This document shows, piece after piece, positions 32,992 to 43,768 of a DNA stretch of 64,000 nucleotides. The DNA is from Oikopleura dioica (Eukaryota; Chordata; Appendicularia; Copelata; Oikopleuridae). A program made the position numbers and the translations under genes. The stretch covers positions 9,804,501 to 9,868,500 of the forward strand of contig OU015568.1 in assembly GCA_907165135.1 (NCBI GenBank), given 5' to 3'. How positions within the stretch are numbered: the stretch's first letter is position 1; every line of letters starts with the position of its first letter. The notes beneath the pieces were generated by a model. It was not told the DNA's origin. It ran no database searches and was given only the letters and a program-made list of their open reading frames with translations.

Positions 32992-34114
32992 ATGACTAGC
33001 GAATCGAGTAGAGCAAGTGGTTTTGTTGGACGTAAATTTACTCTTGGAAATGGCCCACTTGCTACAGTACGTCGGATAAACGATTACTTCGACGATGCAG
33101 ACTCCATTTCGCAAGCGCTCGCTGATCTCGTCGGGCTATTCGATAACATGAAATTCAGAGAGTATAGGTACTTTCATTCATTAGCACTATTCATTTATTC
33201 AAGCATATTTTAGTCCTGACGAAGACGACGAGTATATTATCGAGGAGACTCGGCTAACAGCGAAGCCAAACGACACTTTTAAGGCTATCAAACAGTCCTT
33301 CCAATTACTAAATCATACTCTGAACAAATCCGATGCGTACTCTCGCTTCTCGCGCCGAGAGGGAGCGATCTTTCTCGTCGACCATCTTCTCACTTGCCAG
33401 ACGCCCAATTTCCCCACGATGATGGGCATGCTCAATATGCGCAAGAAACAGAAGTTCCACAAAGATTTCCCCGTCAACAAACCGAACAATTGTATTCGCC
33501 TTCAACCGGAGATGAAGAAAGACCCTCGTAAAGATCTAAGAGAATTGAGGAAAGAAGCCGGCGATCTCCCACTCTTTATGTCCCTCGAGATTATGCCCAG
33601 GTCGATTACTAAAAAAGAGGAGGACATGGAAATTACGATGATTCCTGGAAAATTAAACGGAAAGGGGTCGAGAAGTGAAAATTTAACGAGGAGACGGCCC
33701 AAGAACCCCCCGCTGAAGCAAATACCCGACAAAGCTAATCACCGTAAGAAACAAACTGGATATCCATTACAATCACTATTTTTAACAAAAAATCAAGAAC
33801 GAAAGAGAGCTTCCGGAGAAAAAGCCGCCGAACGGATATCGGTTATCAACAGATCTAAAAAGGTTAAATTAAAGTAAGTTTCTTCTTTACCTTTATCACT
33901 GCTACACTTAATAAATTATCTTCATCTACGAACATCTTGCTTCTTCGTTGTCACTTTTTGTCAGAATTTAAAGCTGCAATTTATGTCTACCTTCAGGAAA
34001 AAACTCAAGCTTCCAGCTGGCATCAGTAGTCGGAAATTCAGGCGAATGAGACAGTGCTCAGTTGTCATCGAGCGACTCGATCCCAAGAAATACAAAAATT
34101 TGCTCTTGAACTAA
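32992..34114 (+). CDS. Unknown basic protein downstream of Smaug
   Basis: ATG at 32992 (MTSESSRASGFVGRKF), 49 bp after a TTTTCAG acceptor and 125 bp after the Smaug stop, so probably the last gene of the same operon. Exon 1 ends at about 33168. Exon 2 begins with a TTTTAG acceptor at 33213 (SPDEDDEYIIEETRLTAKP) and runs with a single open frame to about 33750. The final exon (KLPAGISSRKFRRMRQCSVV ... KKYKNLLLN) reaches TAA at 34112-34114. Three regions are visible: an N-terminal helical part, a very basic middle rich in Lys/Arg/Pro, and a short conserved-looking C-terminus. It suggests a nuclear or RNA-binding protein. I do not recognise the family. Introns in the 3' half are uncertain. Confidence 0.6.
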
Positions 34115-34385
34115 AAGATCCCCTGCTCGTATCAGCTCCAAGTTGTGACTCGTTCTTTTTTTTGTTGCTCTAGCGCGTTCCTTATAAGACTAGCTGACTT
34201 GAAGGCTTCGTTCAAAATGGATAAAATTCATTCAAGAAGTAAACTTATTTTAACGATTACAGTGCACGATATTTAAAAAATAAAAGACAAACCATCAAAA
34301 TTTATAGCGAGAAGATCAAAGCCTTGCTAAGTTAGGCACTGGTTTTTCTCTCTCATCTCAACTATTTTTCTTCGAAAAAAATACG

Positions 34386-34895
34386 TTTGTTCAATAAGTT
34401 TGATTTATTGTTTTCATTCGCAGATCAGGAAAAGTCTGTGTCGTCTGTAAAAAGTGATGTTTGTGTTTCTGTTGTAGTGTGTTTTGGATGTATGTTTGTG
34501 TGGAGTGGTGATGGAGGTGGTGGTTTTTGTGTTGTTTTGTAGTTCTGTAGTGTGAGTAGTTTTGTGTGCAAGTGAGTTGTTGGTTTGTCTGAGAGTAATT
34601 TTGTGATAGAAGTGGTTTTGTACTGTAGAAGAGAAGAAAGTGAAAAAAGATAGAGTTTGGTACTACCAAATTGGTAGAAGTAGAAAGAAAGAACTTATAT
34701 ACACATAAATGATAAATATACAAGCATGCGCTTCTCCAGATGCTCGAGTGTTAGTGGAATAGCTTAGTAGGGTTAGTCGTGCTGTTAGTTTGTACAAATT
34801 AGTAAAGCTGGTGGGGTTAGTTGTGTTAGTAGATTGTTAGTAGGGTTAGTAAATTGTTAGTGAGTTTGTTCGAAATCAATTCGAAGGCTGAGCAT
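34386..34895 (-). other. C/A-rich 3'UTR with ACUAAC array
   Basis: On the minus strand this follows the stop codon of the pseudo-protease gene and runs to an AATAAA (TTTATT at 34404-34409). It is C/A-rich and nearly G-free. In the first 150 nt after the stop, GTTAGT on the plus strand, that is ACUAAC in the mRNA, occurs at 34750, 34772, 34784, 34816, 34825, 34836, 34845 and 34856, with one-base variants at 34763 and 34798. ACUAAC is the core site of STAR-family RNA-binding proteins (Quaking, GLD-1). Confidence 0.5.
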
Positions 34896-37800
34896 TCAGT
34901 CAATGCAAGTCATGTTCACGCTTGATGTTACGTGCCCCTCGATAAACTTGGTTGAAATCAAGTGTTCTTCAAGATTTACAGGTTCTGCACTCTGAGCAGG
35001 ATCAAGTTTGTCCAGCAGGATATCAGGATGTTCCAGATCACTCAGAGGCTAGACAAAATAATAAGATAAGAATTTCAGCTAAAATTTCACCTGAGAGACC
35101 CGAACGATGAAGGAAAAGCCGCGAACTTTTGAAGTGACTGGAGTTGAGTTGTAATCTTTGTTCGTCAGAACAACTCTTGATTTACTCGAGTCGATCTTGG
35201 CAATTTCAGCAACTTCACTTGAAAATGTTGCCATCGTGATATTTCTGGGAATAATTTTAGATAATATTTGAGTGTTTAGTCTACCTCGAAAAGTTGAGCA
35301 CAACAGACCAGCCGTTGCTTGGGAGCTTCATTGGGTACTGAAATCGAACAAGAAGTGCAGAGTCGGTTGTTGAAGTTGTGTTGTCAATATCTCGTTCAAC
35401 AAATTGAACCATTCCTTTTGGCTGTGGTGATGCGTAGGGACAATCTGGTGAGCACATGAATGTTCCGAGACCTTTCATGTTCCACCGGAAGTTGTCTGGG
35501 ATTTTCTTTGAAAGTGGCGTGCATGTAGCCTTAATTTTTTTCGGCAGCTTGCCTCCTATAGAATAGTTAAAGGTAACTATCTAATCGAACTTCTTACCAG
35601 GAATAGTGGGGCGCAAAAACATTCCTTCTGAACATGCGATGAGGCAACTTGACCCTCTGAACCCAGGAAGATTTCCTCGACAGCTCTTAACAACAAGTCC
35701 TGTGTTTTCAGGAAGTTGGTCTTCGGTGCAATCCTTCTGCGCGATCGTTTTCCTTCCACAGATGTAGCCTCTTTGCTCTTGACATTTAGCAGATATCCAT
35801 TTTCCTGGTTGATATCCCTTTGCACTGGCAGTTCCAAAGTAAGCGCAGTTCAGTGCCTCTTCTGATGGCTTTGTTGGCTCTGATGAGTGCCAGTTGCTGT
35901 AGTATTTGCCGGAAATTGGTTGACCATCAGCCCATTGAAAAAGTGTCGGAATTTGTTCGGCTCTCTTGAGACCCAAATAAAAGTCGCCATTGATACCGGT
36001 TCGAGCGAGCTCCGTCATCAGAGCTTTTCGTTGAACATCACTGTCGATCTTGGCAAGTTGTTTGTCAATCCCCTCGCAGTCTGCAACGGCTTCTTGGTAA
36101 GTTCTTGGGCGAGTGAAAATTGTCCACGACATACCAAGGGTAGGATCTGTCAAGTGGAACATAGTGTCTTTGACAGCCCAGTTGAGCCTGAACCCAGCAA
36201 ACTCTGTTCGAGCATCTGACGTGAACTGGATCTTTAGGGTCTTTCTCGTGAATGTATAAATCTCAGGTTTCTTGCCACAGATAATTCTGTCTTCTGTTGG
36301 ATCAGAGGGCGGGCTGAGAGAAGAGTCTTCCGAGCTTATTTTGACACTATCATATTGACAGTTTTCTGATTCTTCCAGTTCAAAACCATTGTCGAACCAA
36401 ACTTGAACGACTTGTCCTTCTTGGAGTTCGCCAACGTCGATTGTCCATTGGCAGTCTGCATTGCTTTTGTAAACTGCCGGCTGTCCCGGTTTCATTGGGC
36501 CCATTGGAGAGGGGAAAGAACCAGTCACTCCGTTTGCAACTGTTACTCCGCAATTGTCATCTTGTTTGTTTTCAGCGACTCTCCAGGTTGCATTGAAACC
36601 AAGGCCTCCATCAGAAAGATCGGAGGTGAAGATGACCGTCATGGTGTTTCCTGAAGATTGATAAGGGAGCTCACGTGTTTGATTTCCGCAAAGACCTCCA
36701 GCAATAACGAAGTCTTCGTCTTCATCAACCCAGTTATCGTAGTCTTCATCATATCTCAACGATCTTCCATTTGATCCAGAGTCTGTGCCGCTTCCGATCC
36801 ACTTTTTATGAATGCCATCAAGAATTTGTACCCGATCGAATATGCAGTTCTCGTGCTCCTCGATGTCAAAATCGGTGAACTCCAATTCAACTTGAGATCC
36901 CTCTGGAACAGTGATTGTTAGGCTTATTAGATGAAAACTTGGCCCATTTTTCTAGCTTAGTTTAGGGGTCATATGTTACAGATTTAGAAAGCCCAAAATC
37001 TGAGCTTTCATTTGGGCACCAAATCAAGGGGTCTGGTTTATGCCCGCAAGGCAATTCATGAGACCGGAAGTTCCGAAATCGGCACTAGATCTCTTCAATC
37101 GAATTTTTCAGTACCGGTAGTCACTCGAAATGTCTCCAGAATAGGCGCGTTAGAAAGCCTAGTGTCTGAGCTTTCCAAAACGCAAATAAAATCTAGCTGC
37201 CCTGCTACATAGTGGCCGCTAGGGGCGCTAGAAACTCAAATTTGGCACCGTAAATGGGATTTCTTGCACTAGAACTTGCTTATTTGGTCGAAATTAAAGG
37301 TTTGAATTCGTTAATAAAGACGTAAACATCTCAGAAGTGACGTTTAACAGTGACAAAACCAACCGGTTGAGACCAAGATTATCCCGTTTTCTTCCTAGAA
37401 ATCCTTAAAATTCACTATTCTAGCGCCCCTAGCGGCCACTAGGTAGCAGGGCAGCTAGATTTTATTTGCGTTTTGGAAAGCTCAGACACTAGGCTTTCTA
37501 ACGCGCCTATTCTGGAGACATTTCGAGTGACTACCGGTACTGAAAAATTCGATTGAAGAGATCTAGTGCCGATTTCGGAACTTCCGGTCTCATGAATTGC
37601 CTTGCGGGCATAAACCAGACCCCTTGATTTGGTGCCCAAATGAAAGCTCAGATTTTGGGCTTTCCAAAACTGTGTCATTTAACCCCTAAACTAACTTATA
37701 AAAATGACCCGAATTTTCATCTAATAAGCCTAGTGATTGTCCACGTGCACTGAAGATGATCATGGTAAAAAGAAGTCTCGTTGTTCGTGAACTCATTCCC

Positions 37801-39455
37801 GATCGTAATCGTTCCATCATAGCCAATAACGTCTCCGCCACAAGCTATGTTAGTAGTTTGCTCAGTGTAATCAGTGTCGTCAGTCCAGTTGCCATTGATC
37901 ATATCGTCGATCCAATCTCGCACAGAAGCAATTTTTGCATAGAGTCCTGGTTTGTCCTCGTCCCCACAGCCTGTGCCAGAGATAACTCCGACCAATTTTG
38001 GCGACTCGCCCTCAACGCAAATCAGTGAACCCCCGCTGTCACCCTTGCAAGTATCGATTGTTCCGTCGCCGTTTCCAGCGCAGAATAAGGAATCGTGTAT
38101 CGTTCTGTTGTATCTCGTAGTACTGTTGCAATAGGCATCCTCGAAGATATCGACATGCGCTTCTTGAAGTCTACCTTCGAAAGAAGAAGAATCAGTCGCA
38201 TCAGTAAGACCCCAGCCAGCGACGTAGCAGTCTGCAGTAGTAGTGTTCGTGTCTAATGCTTCATCCTTTTTGAGGTTATAATACAGTTCAGGTCGTATAA
38301 AATTCTGAGAAAATAAAACTCATAAAAGCTTTTACTAGGGAACACCTCATTCCTGAGCTGGAAGACAAATCGGCGCTGTAATATTTCTGTCACTAAGATC
38401 CAATGAGTCTGTTTTGTAGCGAAGTAAGCAGAAGTCATTCTCAAATTCTCCTTCCTCTGTTCGCATGAAGTCCTTATGCTTCAAAATTTGGTCTGGATAG
38501 TAGGTTTTTTCATCTCCAGTATCCAGATACTGGTCGTAGTCGTTCGTGACGGTTTCATAAGCGTGAGGATTTGGGCCTTGGCAGCACTGGGCTGCAGTAA
38601 GTACCCAGTTTTCCGAAAGAATTGAACCAGAGCAGCCAAGTCTAAATAATAGTTGTTCACAAAACAAAGTCGCTGTTAATCTTACTTTGGGAATCGAACA
38701 AGCCATGTCCATCGATCTTCGACAGCATTTTTACCTCCGATGACACGTTCTTCTTGTTCCTCTTCCTCTTCGTATTTGCCCTTTTTCTTTTTCTTTTTGG
38801 CAACACGTGTTGAACGAACCATCGTTTTGTAGAATTTTTTCTTCTCTTTTTTGCTAAGAAGCAGATCTTCATCTGGCTCCTCTGGTTCTTCCTCCCATTC
38901 CGAGTAAAGAGAAAGTGATTGAGGAAGATAGACATCTTGAAGCATGAATGTTTCTCGGTCTGGCAATTCTAAGACAGTTCCTAAAAATCATATTAAATAA
39001 ATATAATATTTTATGTCACTAGTCGCAACTTTCTACCGCCAAAAAATTTTTATGGTTCAACCCTAAATTTTAGGTCCTAAACTCCAAGATTTTTGATAGA
39101 GCTTTTTTAACTCACGTATTATACATTCAAAAGCAGAAAAAATACATTTTTAAAGAAGTCTTTTAACCTCTATAGAGAGTTTTACTGAAAAAGATTTGAA
39201 CCTGAACCTTCGAAGGTTGTGTCGATTCTCCCGAGTCGGGAAGCAGATCTTGAAGACAATCCCGTATCGTCGGGGGCCCATTTTGTTCCCATATCTGCAC
39301 ATGTCTGCAAGGGGTCATCAGCCTCGGAACCGCTTCTTCCAGCAATACCACCTGATGCAGTCGCGTGAGCTTTAAAAAAAGTTAAAAAACAGGCATCAGA
39401 ATGTCTCTAACTTACCTACTCCACAAAAGACTGAGGAATAACTCGCTATCCTCAT
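34896..39455 (-). CDS. Secreted serine-protease homologue with CUB, C-type lectin and sushi-like domains
   Basis: Large extracellular protein. A short leader (MRIASYSSVFCG) starts at 39455. A Lys/Glu-rich segment leads to an activation-site-like R|VIGG at about 38.7 kb. The S1 chymotrypsin-fold domain has the Asp region (NDFCLLRY) and the nucleophile (GDSGGSLIC), but the His motif reads LTAAQC instead of LTAAHC, so it is probably inactive. Then come CUB1 (IACGGDVIGYDG ... CTWTIT / VPEGSQVELEF), CUB2 (CGVTVANGVTGSF), a C-type lectin domain (YQEAVADCEGIDKQL ... YICGRK) lacking EPN/WND calcium motifs, a sushi-like Cys module and about 180 further residues. TGA at 34898-34896. CUB1 is interrupted by an 814-bp inverted-repeat element. 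Introns are otherwise about 40-60 nt. A TATA box lies upstream. A role in the extracellular matrix or in larvacean house secretion is a guess. Confidence 0.82.
36911..37740. mobile_element. 814-bp hAT-like foldback element inside a CUB coding exon
   Basis: Element 36919-37732 with two arms of about 305 bp in inverted orientation (left about 36919-37225, right about 37426-37732) around a 200-bp core. The outer 19 bp are perfect inverted repeats, TAGGCTTATTAGATGAAAA. It is flanked by a perfect 8-bp direct repeat, GTGATTGT (36911-36918 and 37733-37740). The 8-bp duplication suggests the hAT or P superfamily. The same 66-residue open frame appears in both arms only because the arms are copies; no transposase is present. 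On the minus strand it falls in the middle of the CUB1 sequence Trp-Thr-Ile-Thr|Val-Pro-Glu-Gly, and the coding frame resumes intact after it. Confidence 0.92.
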
Positions 39456-39512
39456 CGATTTTGTTCAATCTTGTAGGATTTCTTTTGATGCAGTTCGGTT
39501 GAACCTTTTTTT

Positions 39513-39521
39513 CTTTTATAG
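39513..39521 (-). promoter_or_regulatory. TATA box of the pseudo-protease gene
   Basis: CTATAAAAG on the minus strand, about 60 bp upstream of the ATG at 39455. It argues that this gene has its own promoter rather than being an internal operon gene. Confidence 0.6.
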
Positions 39522-39868
39522 ACTAGCACTTGAGATATATTTCCGCTCATTTCAGTCGTAGATGACAGCGCGCACTTGAAATGTCCGACATCCCGGAGAC
39601 AGTTTCCGAGATTTTTTTCCAAGATTTATCTTACTGTACTTGCAACTACATTTCAAGTACTCCTGAAATTTTTGTTCTGACTAAACTTACCTGTTAAAAA
39701 ATATATCTTGATGATTATAATCGCATGAAATTAAATCGTAAAATGGCTTTGATAAAATATTAAAAATTCATATTTATAAACATCTATCAAGTTCTGGAAT
39801 AATGTCATTGACATTACAATTTTCTGATATGAATAACTTGTCGCTGTTGGTGGTGGATGATCACCGAT

Positions 39869-42800
39869 CTATCTATACGTACTTGTTGTAGTCGTTGTTG
39901 TTGTTGTCGTCGTCGTAGTTGTAGTTGTCGTGGATGTTGTTGTCGTTGTCGTGGGAGCATCTGGAATTTCAGTGCAATAAATGTATGGATTCGATTCTGG
40001 CTTTGTTCCCGGGGCACCGCTATAGCAAATTCTGCAGTGAGGTTTTCCACAGTGGTTGCAACCAAGTCCCCGAAAGGATCAGAACCACTCCAGCATCGAG
40101 CATCATATTTTGTGCCTCCGCAATCGTCGCATGTGTACTCAGGTGGATCGACTGTAGTTGTTGTGGTGGTAGAAGTTGATGTTGAAGTGGTGGTAGTTGT
40201 AGGTGGTGTTGTTGGTCCTTCGGGAGCTTACAAAAATCAAATAGTAGTTCGAAATCAATTGTAAATTTTTAATCGAGAAACGGACTAGATAGCGCTGGAA
40301 CTATAAAAATGGTCAGCTTACTTGTTGTGGTTACTGTTGTTGTCGTTGAAGACACCGTGGTAGTTGTGCCTCCAGGTGCATCTGGAATTTGGAAACAATA
40401 AACATATGGATTATTGTCTGGCTTCGTTCCGGCTTCTCCATCGTAACATAGTCGGCACTTTGGAAGGCCGCAATGGTTGCAACCGAGTCCACCGAAAGGA
40501 TCGTCAACGCTACCTTCCCAGCATCGATAGTCATACTTGGTGTTACCGCATTCGTCACAAGAGTATTCTGGTGGCGGTGGCACAAAAGTAGTCGTTGTTG
40601 TAGTAACGGTTGTTGTAGTTGATGTTCCAGTTCCTAAATAAGATGTCGCGTAATGTGGTGTCATGGAATTTTTAACCTGTAGTCGTTGTTGGACCATTTG
40701 GGCCGTCAGGCCAGTATGGGATGTCCGAGCAGGGAATGTAAATAGAGTCATTAACGGATTCATCTTCATCACAAATTCTGCAATGAGATTTGCAGTGATG
40801 ACATCCGATTCCTCCGAATTCACATCTCGCATCGAAAAATGTGTTTCCACAGGGACACTCGTGCCAAGTAACTGGCGTAGTGGTTGTCGTAGTTGTTGTT
40901 GTCGTAGTGACTCCGGACATTTGAGCAAGTGTCCAGAATTTATCGGTACAGTCTCCACCAACGATGCCGTGAGCGACGCCGTTCTGAGCAACAAAAGCAC
41001 GATCGTCTGAAGCAGAAGCGCGGCACGTTATATTTTGATCTCCAATATGGAGAACAAGGTCGATGTATTCTTGCTCAGGAGTAGCGCCAGTTGAAGTAGC
41101 AAGAAGTGGATCTGAGTAGATAACGTAGATATCCCCCTGCCAGCTCATGCCATGAAGATGGTACGTTTCTCCGTTTTTAACCCAGGCACCGTAACCAGTT
41201 CCGTACTTCAAGTCTCCAGGAGTTCCCCATCGTTTGTCCACATTATTTTACCGTTGTTTATGCATCCCACATTATCATCACACGGAAGGTTCGGATCATA
41301 TCCTGGTCCAGAGAGAGTTAACTCTCCCATGTCAGGTGACCAGATCATCATGATACGGCTTTTCACCGAATTATCGCAAGCATATCCTCCGACGAATTCC
41401 GGAACCTCGTTGGTACATCCTGCAAATTCTCCGTAACCGTTCATCTGAGGCGCAGTTACTTGAGAGTATCCGCCGAGAGAATCATCATTTGTGATGTAAC
41501 TAGGAGCAACAGGGTAGCCACCTGATGCACCAAATTTAACATGACGAGGAGAGTTGAAAGAGACTTCTTCAAGTAGAATATGCACAAGGCAATAACCATG
41601 TTGTTTCATTCCAAGTCCGCAGTGTTGTGGCGCTTCTAAAGCTCCACCCCCACCATGCTGTTTCTGACCAGAAAATGTAGTGTTTTTAATTCGGAATACA
41701 TGATTCATTCCTGGAATAAGAGAATGGTGAAGATAGTCCTCGCTCAAGTAAAGACTGTCCTCAATGTGATAGGCGGTTGGATCAGCCATGTTTTTCGAGC
41801 GTTTCCAGTAGATGGCGCTGTTGACGTCGACTGATACAAATCTTCGGTAAGAGATATCGCGCGCGTCGTACTGGCCGCTGAAAATGTTGTGCCAGTCGAA
41901 CTGGTCATCAATGTAGCTCACGTGACCATTGTCGGACCCATCAGGTTTAAATCTGTTGCATGTCTTGAAATCATCAACATAACCGTCCTCATCACGTGAA
42001 AGTTGTCTTGGATGCTGGTTATCAGGGTAAACCCCGAATCGACCATTATCGTGGAAAGTATTTCGCTCGTAAATCCCGAATGGAGCACTTTGCGTGCAAA
42101 CTTTTCCGGCTGCTTGCCCCTTTCCATTTCCAGTGTTTCGAGTCCAATGACCGTGCTCATGTCCTGCTACGCGGTTTTCAATAGCGTTGTTTGTCATGCC
42201 AAACCAAAACAAGCCACCTTCTTTGACACCAGACTCTCCTTGCCACTGATGATGAGAGTATCGACAAATTGCAATATCTTCGCATAGCATGACGTTTCGT
42301 GTAAAGGTGTTGTTCATTTCATTCCCGTCTTCTGTGTATATTCCCACTGAGGCTGTGTTCCACATGACGTTCTCTTCGAGAAGCGACTGATGAGTACCGT
42401 GGATAACCATCGCTCCTTGAACAGCGTTGAAGACGGAGTTGCCGATCCATTTGCATCGAGGACATTGTTTTTTCAAATGAAAATGGAAACAGTATCGTCC
42501 CATTACGTCAAATTGGCCACAGTTTTGCGTTCTTACGTATCTAATATCGAATACAGAGTCATCATGGTTGTCAGCATTAAATGTTCCGAAATGAAATCCG
42601 TTATGCCAATCAGGGTGAGTTTGGTTCATGAAGTTCTCGTCGGGTCCGTGGATTTTGATATTTCGTGACAGATTAATGACTTCTGCAGCCATTTCTAGCA
42701 TGTATCCTTGAATATCTCGCATTCCTCCCCAATGAGTACTTGCTAGTGGTGTGTCAAGAGTAACAGTGCGTCCGTCAATTGCCGTGATAATGCCTCTAGA

Positions 42801-43388
42801 TCCTCGATCTCTGTTGGTCATGGCGACTGCGAGTTCATCACCAACTTTCCAGCCCATTGTCGTTGGATCATCTCGTAGTAAGAGCTCATTAGTGTCCTTA
42901 GCTGCATCGGTTGAAAGTAAAGTCCAAGTTCGGTCGAGTTTCCTTCCGTGCATGTAGACAGCAGTATTTTCTTCTGCTACGAAAAATCTGCTGCCGTAGT
43001 CATCGTGGAATCCAAATCCAGTCGAGTCGCTATTGATCGGATGCCAATCCGGGGTTGGTTTTCGAATATAAATTTCTGCATTATTTTCCATCGGGTCTGC
43101 CTCTGTTCCAAGCTCGAACGTTGCGCCCGGCTTGACCAGAACCCAACAACTGCTCAAGACAAGCCCATCTTTAGATGTGTCCCATTTGAAATCACCTTCA
43201 ATATCGAGTGTTCCAACGGTCATCGATTCATCAAGAATGTAAGTGTCTCCTGCTGGAAGAACACAAGCAGTGTCTGGACAACACGCTTGAGTAGAGTCAG
43301 CAACGCAATCTGGCTTTATAGAGCTCCACGTTACCGTCGCCCCAAATATGAGCTTGGCATTCAAGGCCCATTTTATAACCGAAACCAT
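39869..43388 (-). CDS. Secreted G8-domain beta-helix protein with Thr-rich tail
   Basis: ATG at 43388 starts a short hydrophobic leader (MVSVIKWALNAKLIFGATV). A G8 domain follows (CVLPAGDTYILDESMTVGTLDIEG ... FELGTEADPMENNAEIYI), then a long right-handed beta-helix region of the CEMIP/TMEM2/fibrocystin-L type (WIGNSVFNAVQGAMVIHG, NTASVGIYTEDGNEM, YERNTFHDNGRFGVY). Exon 1 runs to 41252; a 38-nt intron leads to 41213. The C-terminus has three Cys-rich modules of about 60 residues with the pattern CxxCGxTxxDxRC ... GCxHC ... CRxC, separated by poly-Thr linkers, ending in about 14 consecutive Thr then STYR and TAG (39871-39869). CEMIP and TMEM2 take part in hyaluronan breakdown; whether this one does is unknown. 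The Thr-rich linkers suggest O-glycosylation. Confidence 0.85.
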
Positions 43389-43768
43389 TGTCTAAAATAC
43401 CTGAAGTTAAATCGAACGTAAGCATGCTTATTTCTCTTGCTTGAGGTAATGTTGGAAAATTTCTCTCTTAAAAAGTCACTCGTGAATATGGCCCATTTTC
43501 AGCACCGACTTCTGATCCGTTAAGACAAAATAAGGTCATTGAATTGAAAATCTAAGACCTTTGAAATTCCGACTTATTCATGCGGTATAATTGATTCTGA
43601 CGAAATTCATAATTAGAAACGAAACAAAGTGATCGTAAAGCTTCTCTTTTAGTCGTCATGGTATTGACTTGAAAGCAATTGCCAATTTCCCACAACAAAA
43701 TGATAGAGATCTACGAAAGCTATATTAAAGACTGATGACAAAACAATTTTGTTTTCTCAGAATTATCT

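Noticed and set aside
34391-34723. 110-residue Thr/Asn/His-rich minus-strand frame
   Set aside because: Low-complexity C/A-rich 3'UTR; open only because it lacks G.
34740-34870. Interstitial telomere-like TTAGGG repeats
   Set aside because: The recurring unit is GTTAGT with irregular spacing, and GGG is present in only a few copies; ACUAAC in the minus-strand mRNA fits better.
37012-37678. Two identical 66-79 residue frames on opposite strands
   Set aside because: They are the same sequence in the two arms of an inverted-repeat element, with no sign of coding selection.
39857-40264. Cys/Val-rich plus-strand frames opposite the G8 gene tail
   Set aside because: Antisense of poly-Thr codons gives Cys, Val and Arg runs; not a gene.
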